A stretch of DNA of 21,532 bases from CAYWFP01 sp964457365 (lineage in GTDB: Bacteria; Planctomycetota; SZUA-567). The translations under genes were made by a program, and so were the position numbers. The notes beneath the pieces were generated by a model. That model worked only from the letters and a program-made list of their open reading frames with translations, had not been told where the DNA came from and searched no databases. The DNA lies in the NCBI GenBank assembly GCA_964457365.1, contig CAYWFP010000069.1, positions 1 through 21,532 of the forward strand. Direction: 5' to 3'. Positions 14,731-20,774 of the stretch are shown here, piece after piece (within the stretch, counting starts at the first letter, position 1; each line of letters begins with the position of its first letter).

Positions 14731-15492
14731 ATGCCGACCATCGACGAACCCGTCGCCTTCGTGACCGACATCCACGCCAACCTCGCGGCGCTGCGCGAGG
14801 TGCTGGCCGATATCGACCGGAACAACGTCAAGCGCATCTTCTGCCTCGGCGACACCGTCGGGTACGGGCCGCAGCCGCGAGAATGCCTCAACCTCGTGCG
14901 CGAGCGTTGCGACCTGGTCCTGATGGGCAACCACGAACACGCGGTCCTGCACGGCTGCGAGAACTTCACCCCCCTCGCGCGCATGGCCATCGACTGGACC
15001 GCCAGCCAGCTCCGGGATCCGGAGATCCTGGGCTTCATCGCCTCCCTCAAGCCGGTCTACCGGCAAGGCCAGTACCTTTTCGTTCACGGCAGCGTCCGGG
15101 ATCCCCTGAACGACTACGTCCGCGAGGCCGACAGCCCGTGGATGTTCTACCGCCTCGTCCAGACCCTGCGCGAGAGCTTTACCGATTTCGACCTCTGCTT
15201 CTGCGGGCACAACCACCGCGCTTTCCTGGGCACCGAGGTGGGTTACATCTTCCCGCACGACGACGGCCCGATCCCGCAGATGCGCTTTCACATGACCGAC
15301 CAGAAGGCCTACGTCTCCGTCGGCTCGGTCGGGCAGCCGCGCGACGGCGATCCGCGCAGTTCCTGGCTCATGTTCGACGGCAAGGACGTGCACTACCACC
15401 GCGTCGACTACGACCGCGACAAGACCATCGACCTGATCCAGAAGGTCGGCCTTCCCGATTACCTCGCCGAACGCCTCCTCTACGGCGAATAA
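14731..15492 (+). CDS. Metallophosphoesterase, diadenosine tetraphosphatase/YfcE-like
   Basis: This 253-residue calcineurin-fold phosphoesterase of the Metallophos_2 type has motifs in order: VTDIHANLAAL with Asp13 and His15, LGDTVGYGPQP near 39-49, MGNHEHAVLHG, FVHGSVRDPLNDY, FCGHNHRAF, and the family-specific VGSVGQPRDGDPRSS near the C-terminus. It probably hydrolyses a nucleotide or protein phosphate. GGGAG is 6 bases before the ATG. The 22-base gap from lysC suggests a shared transcript, although no metabolic link is evident. It is only distantly related to the phosphoesterase at 6458-7246, which has a different motif set. Confidence 0.88.
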   Translation: MPTIDEPVAFVTDIHANLAALREVLADIDRNNVKRIFCLGDTVGYGPQPRECLNLVRERCDLVLMGNHEHAVLHGCENFTPLARMAIDWTASQLRDPEILGFIASLKPVYRQGQYLFVHGSVRDPLNDYVREADSPWMFYRLVQTLRESFTDFDLCFCGHNHRAFLGTEVGYIFPHDDGPIPQMRFHMTDQKAYVSVGSVGQPRDGDPRSSWLMFDGKDVHYHRVDYDRDKTIDLIQKVGLPDYLAERLLYGE

Positions 15493-15653
15493 GCCGCGCG
15501 CGGGCAACAAGCGTTTTGCGTTAACGCCCCCATGTCGATTATGGCGTAATTAACAGATGTCCCGACCGCGACGTCCCACCGGCTGTCCATTTTGCGACAT
15601 CTCTCCGGAAGATGCATTTCGCGCATGTCTTTTTATTGAACGTCAATGGCTTT

Positions 15654-15669
15654 TTAGCTTGACAGCTAA
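15654..15669. promoter_or_regulatory. Operator-like inverted repeat over the ATP synthase promoter
   Basis: TTAGCT-TGAC-AGCTAA is a perfect inverted repeat with 6-base arms and a 4-base spacer. It overlaps the TTGACA -35 element (15659-15664). Just upstream is a second small palindrome, TTGA-ACG-TCAA (15636-15646). The location suits a repressor or regulator binding site; the protein is unknown. The surrounding 216-base gap (15493-15708) is AT-richer than the genes and holds no ORF. Confidence 0.4.
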
Positions 15670-15689
15670 TGTTTTTCGCGAACGATAAG
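15659..15689 (+). promoter_or_regulatory. Candidate promoter of the atp operon
   Basis: A perfect TTGACA (15659-15664) is the only strong -35 element in the gap before atpZ. The best -10 candidates are weak: GATAAG (15684-15689) at 19 bases, or ACGATA at 17 bases. The start site would fall near 15695, giving a very short leader. Confidence 0.4.
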
Positions 15690-15708
15690 CGCAAGCATTC
15701 ATGGACCC

Positions 15709-16005
15709 ATGGCGGATGGGGTCGATGTGAGTGACAAGGAGCTGCAACCGGACGCGGAGTTGAAACAATTACGCTCTCTGCTTGGCATTTCGCTCTCGCT
15801 GGGATTGGGCGTCGCCGGAAGCATTCTCGCGTTCTTTTTCGCCGGCTTGGCTTTGGATCGGTATTTGCATTCCGGCCGAATCGCCTTGGTCATCAGTTTG
15901 CTCGTGGGGATTGCCGTATCGGTTTACTGGGCCTACCATCGCATCAGCCGTATCCTGGCCCGGTTCGATACGGCGCAAGACGAACAGACGGAGCCGCATG
16001 ACTGA
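15709..16005 (+). CDS. atpZ: AtpZ/F1Fo-associated small membrane protein (AtpQ-like)
   Basis: A 98-residue protein with two predicted membrane helices (about 25-48 and 56-75) and a polar C-terminus (RFDTAQDEQTEPHD). The first-gene position in an atp operon, ahead of an AtpI-like gene, matches the AtpZ/AtpI pair often found before subunit a; that pair has been linked to Mg2+/Ca2+ supply or to c-ring assembly. The start is uncertain. ATG 15709 lacks a ribosome-binding site and would be nearly leaderless, while GTG 15727 is preceded by GATGGGG at a proper distance and would shorten the protein by 6 residues. The 3' end overlaps the next gene by 8 bases. Confidence 0.7.
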   Translation: MADGVDVSDKELQPDAELKQLRSLLGISLSLGLGVAGSILAFFFAGLALDRYLHSGRIALVISLLVGIAVSVYWAYHRISRILARFDTAQDEQTEPHD

Positions 16006-16420
16006 ATTCCTCCGCTACCAGCGCGTCATTGCGCTTCTGATCCTGGGGATGGGTCTGGGCGGTGCGGGCGCGTTGTATGCCGGCCTCCCGCACCAGCCGC
16101 AATGGGCGCTCGGGCTGCTGCTGGGCACCGCCGTCGGTTTCGTCAAGTTCCGCATCAACGTCATCACCCTGCTGCGCATCGCCGACAACACCGAGGACAA
16201 CCCCGAGGGGAAGATGCTCGGCGCCAACTTCCGCGGGTGGCTGCTGACCGTCGCCGCCTGCGTGCTGGCGGTGGTGTTCTCCTCGGTCTTCAACGTCTGG
16301 ATGGCCTTCGCCGGAACGGTGCTGCCGAACCTGGTGCTCACCGCCGACGGCCTGCTGCGCCCGGCCCAGGCCGCGCCGACCAACGCCGCAGCGGGCGCCG
16401 AGGAGACCGCCGATGCGTAA
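15998..16420 (+). CDS. atpI: AtpI/AtpR-like ATP synthase accessory membrane protein
   Basis: A 140-residue protein with about four predicted hydrophobic helices: residues near 8-28, 35-55, 80-100 and 102-120. In this operon position, AtpI-like proteins help assemble the c-ring, especially Na+-type rings. The conserved-looking polar residues inside the second helix region (GFVKFRINVITLLRIADN) resemble the membrane-embedded charges of AtpI/AtpR. The C-terminus is an Ala-rich tail (PTNAAAGAEETADA). The gene overlaps both neighbours by 8 bases (15998-16005 and 16413-16420), indicating translational coupling. Assignment is by position and general features more than by sequence identity. Confidence 0.65.
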   Translation: MTEFLRYQRVIALLILGMGLGGAGALYAGLPHQPQWALGLLLGTAVGFVKFRINVITLLRIADNTEDNPEGKMLGANFRGWLLTVAACVLAVVFSSVFNVWMAFAGTVLPNLVLTADGLLRPAQAAPTNAAAGAEETADA

Positions 16421-17288
16421 GCTGCTCCCCGCACTGGCGATCCTGCTGCCCGCGGCCTCCGTCGCCCGGGCGGGACCGCTCGACACGCCGCGCTCGATCG
16501 AGATCGGCGGGCTGTACTTCAACCACCAGATCGTCCTGATGGCCTTCGTCGCGGCGGTGGTCGTCTTCGTCTTCTGCTGGCTCTGGAGCCGCGGCTTCGA
16601 CCAGGACAAGCCCACGCGCGGGCAGTCGCTGCTGGAGATACTGGTCACCGCCTTCGACGACCTGGTCAAGCAATCCATCGGCAAGGTCCGCGGGCGCAAC
16701 TATCTGCCCTACATCGGCACGCTCTTTCTCTTCCTCTGGTTCTCCAACATGATGGGGCTGTTCCCGCTGCCGAGCTGGCGCATCGGCGGCGAGGAGATCC
16801 TCGTCGACTACGAGGGCGACGGCCAGTACGATCCGGGCGACAGGTTCGACGACGAGAACAACGACGGCATCCACCAGCCGGGCTTCGTCATCCCCGAGCC
16901 GAAGGAGCCGACGACCAACGTCAACGTGCCGCTGGGGCTGGCGCTGCTGTTCGTGCTGCTCATCGGCCACGGCTCGGACATCTACTACAACGGCATCTGC
17001 GGCTACATCGGCAGCTACTTCACCCCCGGCGGCGTGATCGGCCTGCTGATGTTCCCGCTCAACGTCGTCGGCAAGATGGCGGAGATCGTCTCGATCAGCT
17101 TCCGTCTCTTCGGCAACATCTTCGGCGGCGCGGTCATCATCGGGGTGATCAGCGGCCTGGTGGCCTACGTGGCGCTGCCGATCTTCCTGTACGGCTTCTT
17201 CGGCGTCTTCGTCGGGACCGTGCAGGCCTTCGTGTTCACCATGCTGGCGCTGACCTACATCTCCTCCGGCGCCGCGGAAGAGGAGTAA
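16413..17288 (+). CDS. atpB: ATP synthase subunit a, with an acidic Ca2+-loop-like insert
   Basis: The Fo stator channel subunit, 291 residues. The first 20 residues look like a cleavable signal sequence ending in AxA (ASVARA). Core motifs are clear: the essential Arg231 in SISFRLFGNIFGG, and helix 5 in GTVQAFVFTMLALTYISSG with Gln271. Between the FLFLWFSNMMGLFPLP helix and the TTNVNVPLGLAL helix, where most a subunits have only a few residues, there is an extra segment (about 121-166). It contains DYEGDGQYDPGD and DDENNDGIHQPG, resembling EF-hand or dockerin-like calcium loops. By the family topology this loop lies on the periplasmic side. The next gene follows after 3 bases. Confidence 0.93.
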   Translation: MRKLLPALAILLPAASVARAGPLDTPRSIEIGGLYFNHQIVLMAFVAAVVVFVFCWLWSRGFDQDKPTRGQSLLEILVTAFDDLVKQSIGKVRGRNYLPYIGTLFLFLWFSNMMGLFPLPSWRIGGEEILVDYEGDGQYDPGDRFDDENNDGIHQPGFVIPEPKEPTTNVNVPLGLALLFVLLIGHGSDIYYNGICGYIGSYFTPGGVIGLLMFPLNVVGKMAEIVSISFRLFGNIFGGAVIIGVISGLVAYVALPIFLYGFFGVFVGTVQAFVFTMLALTYISSGAAEEE

Positions 17289-17291
17289 TCC

Positions 17292-18035
17292 GTGGAGGAC
17301 GTGGCGAATCTCTCGGCCTACCTCGGCGCGGCCCTGGCGATGGGCCTGGGCGCCATCGGCAGCGGCTGGGGCATCGGCTACGGCGTCGTCGGCGCGGTCC
17401 GCGGCATGGCACGGCAGCCCGCCGAGAACGCGCGCCTCTTCCGGGCGATGATTATCGGCCAGGCCGTGGCGAGCAACCCGTCCATCTTCGCGCTGGTCAT
17501 CGCGCTGCTGCTGTATTTCAAGGGCGGATCCAACCTCGCCGCGCCCGACAGCCTGGCGCTGGCGGCGGCCTACCTCGGCGCGGGCCTGAGCATCGGCATC
17601 GGCGCCATCGGCTCCGGGGCCGGCAACGGCCTGGTCGGCAGCGACGCGGCCGAGGCCATCGCCCGTTACCCCCGCACCAGCGGCAAACTGACGGTGATGA
17701 TGGTCATCGGCCAGGCCATGGGCCAGACGCCGGTGCTCTTCAGCCTCGTGGTCAGCCTGATGCTGGTCACCGCCGACGCGGCCGACTTCGCGCGCTATAC
17801 GCTCTCGCAGGACCTGCTGCACACCGGGCGTCTCCTGGGCGCGGGGATCTGCATGGGCGCGGGGGCTCTGGGGCCGGGGCTGGGCAGCAGCTACGTCGGC
17901 GGCGCGACGTGCAAGGCCATGGCCGAGAATCCGTCCCTGACGGCCAAATTGAACAACACGTTCTTCGTCGGCGCGGGCATCAGCCAGTCGACGGCGATCT
18001 ACGCGTTCGTGGTGAGTCTGTTATTGATTACTTGA
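17292..18035 (+). CDS. Triple-hairpin c-like subunit lacking all ion-binding carboxylates
   Basis: The 247-residue protein consists of three fused c-subunit hairpins (about 8-78, 90-160 and 178-247). Each has the Gly-rich first helix (LGAIGSGWG, IGAIGSGAG, AGALGPGLG) and a c-type second helix. Aligned with the downstream single c (GQAISESTGIY), the carboxylate Glu is Ser61 in hairpin 1 (GQAVASNPSIF), Gln145 in hairpin 2 (GQAMGQTPVLF) and Gln232 in hairpin 3 (GAGISQSTAIY). No acidic residue is found at mid-membrane in any helix. The cytoplasmic loops are RQP, RYP and ENP. The start is GTG with GAGGAG upstream, so it may be made in lower amounts than c. Fused c subunits occur in V/A-type rotors and in Acetobacterium woodii, but those keep at least one carboxylate. 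It may be a structural rotor component, an assembly factor or a decoy. Confidence 0.88.
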   Translation: MEDVANLSAYLGAALAMGLGAIGSGWGIGYGVVGAVRGMARQPAENARLFRAMIIGQAVASNPSIFALVIALLLYFKGGSNLAAPDSLALAAAYLGAGLSIGIGAIGSGAGNGLVGSDAAEAIARYPRTSGKLTVMMVIGQAMGQTPVLFSLVVSLMLVTADAADFARYTLSQDLLHTGRLLGAGICMGAGALGPGLGSSYVGGATCKAMAENPSLTAKLNNTFFVGAGISQSTAIYAFVVSLLLIT

Positions 18036-18048
18036 TGATTACTTGATG
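18027..18048 (+). repeat. Perfect 11-bp tandem duplication at the end of the triple-c gene
   Basis: ATTACTTGATG occurs twice without a gap (18027-18037 and 18038-18048). The first copy supplies the TGA stop of the triple-hairpin gene. It looks like a recent slippage duplication that lengthens the gap to the next gene's ribosome-binding site. Confidence 0.8.
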
Positions 18049-18072
18049 CCAACAGGCACAGAGGAGAAGACG

Positions 18073-18330
18073 ATGGACGAATCTGGAATCAGCGGGCAGG
18101 ACATCATCAACGCCGCGTCGCTGCTGGGCGCGGGCATCTGCATGGGCTTCGGCGCCATCGGCCCGGGCGTGGGCGAAGGCTTCGCCGCCGGCAAGGCGTG
18201 CGAGGGCATCTCGCGCCGCCCCGAGGAGTACTCGCGGCTGTTCCGCACGATGCTGGTCGGGCAGGCGATCTCCGAGTCGACGGGGATCTACTCGCTGGTC
18301 ATCGCGCTGCTCTTGATCACCCGCGTGTAA
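18073..18330 (+). CDS. atpE: ATP synthase subunit c with a two-carboxylate Na+ motif
   Basis: An 85-residue single hairpin that forms the ion-carrying rotor ring. Helix 1 has GAIGPGVGEGFAAGKA with Glu35, at the place where Ilyobacter-type Na+ c subunits have Gln32. Helix 2 has GQAISESTGIYSLVIALLL, with Glu68, Ser69, Thr70 and Tyr73. The EST-x2-Y arrangement is the Na+-binding signature, and two Glu residues in one site match the two-carboxylate motif described for Fusobacterium nucleatum. The cytoplasmic loop is RRP. The start ATG is preceded by GAGGAG at 6 bases, better than that of the fused homologue upstream. Na+ coupling is inferred from residues, not shown. Confidence 0.94.
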   Translation: MDESGISGQDIINAASLLGAGICMGFGAIGPGVGEGFAAGKACEGISRRPEEYSRLFRTMLVGQAISESTGIYSLVIALLLITRV

Positions 18331-18358
18331 CGAACGAAGCGTAGAGGGAGAAACGGTC

Positions 18359-19312
18359 TTGGAATTCAAGTCGTTGCTGCGCAAGCTGTTCATCGTCGCC
18401 GTGGTCGCGGTCTTCGTCGGCTACTGCGTGATGGCGTATCGCAACTACACCACGCTGCCGTTGCCCGATTTCCGCCTCGAAGAGGTGGACATCATGAAGT
18501 GCTCGCGCTCGGTGTGGGAGAGCGACCCGACCTACGCCAACGAGCGCGTCCAGGAACTCGCCGCCATCCAGTACCAGCCGCCCGCGGGCGGGCTGAAGCT
18601 GCCCACCGGCGAGGTGATCCCGCCCGACAAGGTGCTCAGCGCCGACGACTTCGACAAGATCGTCCGCGCCTACACGCTCAGCTCCGACGCCCGGGTGCCG
18701 CTGATCGCCCTGCGCAACCCCGAGGATATCCTCGCTTTGGCGGAGAAGGACTACCAGCTGCGCAACCCGATGCCGGACTACGACCTGAAGGGGGGCGAGC
18801 CGATCACCAAGGAGATGATCGAGTTCCTCCATTCGCGCGGGCTCCAGCGCATCCCCGTCGTCGGCGAGGGCGAGACCGTCGCCATCGAGTGGGGCACGAT
18901 GCTGATGACGGTGCTGATCTTCCTGGCGCTGGTCTTCGCCCTGCGGCTGATCATCTTCGACCCGCTGCTGGGCATCCTCGACGCGCGCAACGCCGAACTC
19001 GAGGAAGGCCAGCGGCTGGCCAAGGAGAACCGCCAGGAAGCCAAGCGCCTCCAGGATGAGCGCAAGCAGCGGCTGGCCGACGTGCGGCGGGCGTACATGA
19101 AGCAGCTCCAGGACGTCCAGCACGAGGCGCTCAAGGAAGCCGACGGCATCCTGCGCAAAGCCCGCATCGAGGGGCACCGCATGCGCGACAACGCCACCAA
19201 GGAGATGCGCAAGGCCGTCAGGGAAACGGAAGAGTCGCTGATGAACGAAGTCCCCGCCCTCGGCGAGGAGATCTTCCGGGCCGTGCTCGGACGCAATGGA
19301 GAGAGCGCATGA
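18359..19312 (+). CDS. atpF: ATP synthase b-type subunit with an extra N-terminal helix and periplasmic domain
   Basis: A 317-residue protein, about twice the usual b length. Residues 9-28 are a membrane helix (LLRKLFIVAVVAVFVGYCVM). Residues about 30-175 are polar and lack the coiled-coil pattern. A second membrane helix follows (about 179-200, TMLMTVLIFLALVFALRLIIF). It is followed by DPLLGILDARNAELEEGQRL and a long charged coiled coil to the end, which is the normal b stalk. The topology puts residues 30-175 in the periplasm. The single Cys residues (23, 48) are noted. The start is TTG, with GAGGGAG about 9 bases upstream. It overlaps the next b-type gene by 4 bases (ATGA). The b function is clear; the role of the periplasmic domain is unknown. 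Confidence 0.88.
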   Translation: MEFKSLLRKLFIVAVVAVFVGYCVMAYRNYTTLPLPDFRLEEVDIMKCSRSVWESDPTYANERVQELAAIQYQPPAGGLKLPTGEVIPPDKVLSADDFDKIVRAYTLSSDARVPLIALRNPEDILALAEKDYQLRNPMPDYDLKGGEPITKEMIEFLHSRGLQRIPVVGEGETVAIEWGTMLMTVLIFLALVFALRLIIFDPLLGILDARNAELEEGQRLAKENRQEAKRLQDERKQRLADVRRAYMKQLQDVQHEALKEADGILRKARIEGHRMRDNATKEMRKAVRETEESLMNEVPALGEEIFRAVLGRNGESA

Positions 19313-20211
19313 GCGCCGACGCCAACACCGACAGCGAGACCAAGGACGCCCGCGGATCGAACATGCTCCCGGTCAAGATCTACTTCGGCGTCTACGCGGT
19401 GCTGCTGATCCTCTATATCGTCCACGGCCTGACCAGCGGGGTGACGATGGAGCCGCTCGCGTGGGTGAAGAAGGCCTTCCCCAACTACGCCCGGGGCGAC
19501 TTCAAGAGCATCAACGCCGACGCGTCGGGGATCCGCCTCTGGAGCCGCCTGGCCTTCGCCGCCCCCGACGGCACCCAGGTCAGCAAGGACGCGCGCGCGC
19601 CGATCAGCCCGCACGTCGCCCGCCTGCTGGCGCGGACCATCGCGGCCGAAGCGAAGAAGAACACCCCACCCGAGCAGCGCCAGGTCCGGCAGATCCAGTT
19701 CTACTCGGACTCGCCGCTGGCGCAGATCCCCTGGCCGGCGCTGCTAAACGTCTACAACCTGCTGGGGCTCTTCGGCGCGGCCTACATCTTCGGCAAGGGC
19801 CCGCTCCTGAACATGCTCGACGACAACGCGCGCCAGACGCGGGAGATGCTCGACGAGGCACGCGAGGCCAAGGCCGCCGCGGAGGAACTGAAGCGCAAGT
19901 ACGAGGAACTGCTGGCCGAGGTCGAGGCCGAGAAGGAACGCCTCGGCGCCGCGGCCAAGACCGAACTCCAGGAGGAGCGGGAGAACATCCTCAACCTCGC
20001 CAGCCACGAGGCCAACGGCATCCTCGCCGCGGTCAAGGCCGGTATCGAGGCCGAGGTCGCCGCCGCCAGGGAGAACCTGCGCGCGCGCGTCGCCGAGCAA
20101 GCGATCCTCCACGCGCGCAAGATCGTCGCCAAGCACACCGAGAAGAAGGACCACGAGGCGGCGTTCGAGCTGTTCGTCGAGAACCTGAGCGAGGTGAAGC
20201 TCGATGATTGA
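19309..20211 (+). CDS. Second ATP synthase b-type (b') subunit with an extra helix and periplasmic domain
   Basis: A 300-residue protein built on the same plan as its neighbour: a polar N-terminus, a membrane helix at about 22-39 (VKIYFGVYAVLLILYIVHGL), a region of about 100 residues (40-142) predicted to be periplasmic, a second helix at about 144-161 (LLNVYNLLGLFGAAYIFGKG), and then GPLLNMLDDNARQTREMLDE and a long coiled coil with heptad-like Ala/Glu/Lys. The periplasmic parts of b and b' are not obviously alike in sequence. A pair of b-type genes points to a heterodimeric stalk. The ATG overlaps the upstream stop by 4 bases, and the gene overlaps delta by 8 bases. I found no known domain in the periplasmic part. 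Confidence 0.88.
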   Translation: MSADANTDSETKDARGSNMLPVKIYFGVYAVLLILYIVHGLTSGVTMEPLAWVKKAFPNYARGDFKSINADASGIRLWSRLAFAAPDGTQVSKDARAPISPHVARLLARTIAAEAKKNTPPEQRQVRQIQFYSDSPLAQIPWPALLNVYNLLGLFGAAYIFGKGPLLNMLDDNARQTREMLDEAREAKAAAEELKRKYEELLAEVEAEKERLGAAAKTELQEERENILNLASHEANGILAAVKAGIEAEVAAARENLRARVAEQAILHARKIVAKHTEKKDHEAAFELFVENLSEVKLDD

Positions 20212-20758
20212 GAACGTGATCTCCAAGCGCTACGCCAAGGGACTGGCCGAGGTCGCCGCCGAGCGGGACGAACTCGACGCGGTGGGCGAGGACATCGGGC
20301 GCCTGGCGGACCTGCTGGATCCCGAGCGCGGAGATATCTCCGAGCCGGAGTTGCCGGACTTCCTGGGCAGCCCCACCGTCCCGCCGGAGCAGAAGGTCAA
20401 GCTCACCGATGTCCTCTGCGACAAGCTGGGCATCGGCCAGACGGTCTCGGATTTCCTGAACGTTCTGATCCAGAAGAGCCGCGTGCAGCTCGCCGGGCGC
20501 ATCGCGCGCGACTACGTCGGTATCGCCGCGCAGATGCACAAGCAGGCGACGGCCTATGTCGACACGGCCGAGCCGCTGAGCAAGGAGCAGCACAAGCGCC
20601 TGCGCGAGGAACTCGAGCGCATCCTCGACTGCGAGGTACGCCTGGTGGTGAAGGAACAGAAAAAACTGATCGCCGGTCTGCGCGTGCGCACGGGCGATCG
20701 TCTCTTCGACGGTTCGATTGCCGGCCGCCTGGACCGACTCCAGGCGCAGGTTTGCTGA
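20204..20758 (+). CDS. atpH: ATP synthase subunit delta (OSCP)
   Basis: A 184-residue protein linking the b stalk to the top of the alpha3beta3 head. The N-terminal part has the typical RYAKGLAEVA opening, then a helical region with LIQKSRVQLAGRIARDYV. The C-terminal strand-rich part contains VVKEQKKLIAGLRVRTGDRLFDGSIAGRL, the usual OSCP ending. A loop at about 40-55 (DPERGDISEPELPDFLGS) is somewhat longer than normal. It overlaps b' by 8 bases and ends 16 bases before the alpha gene. Its presence shows this is a genuine F-type enzyme and not an N-ATPase, whose operons usually lack delta. Confidence 0.92.
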   Translation: MIENVISKRYAKGLAEVAAERDELDAVGEDIGRLADLLDPERGDISEPELPDFLGSPTVPPEQKVKLTDVLCDKLGIGQTVSDFLNVLIQKSRVQLAGRIARDYVGIAAQMHKQATAYVDTAEPLSKEQHKRLREELERILDCEVRLVVKEQKKLIAGLRVRTGDRLFDGSIAGRLDRLQAQVC

Positions 20759-20774
20759 CAAGGAAGGAGCGATC

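Noticed and set aside
13344..15050. A 568-residue frame antisense to aspartate kinase and the phosphatase
   Set aside because: Crosses two real genes on the opposite strand; no domain or start signal.
17292..18035. Triple-c protein as a V-type proteolipid (NtpK-like)
   Set aside because: The hairpins resemble the F-type c next to it (GQA-x5 motif, RQP loop in hairpin 1), the operon is F-type, and V-type proteolipids keep a carboxylate.
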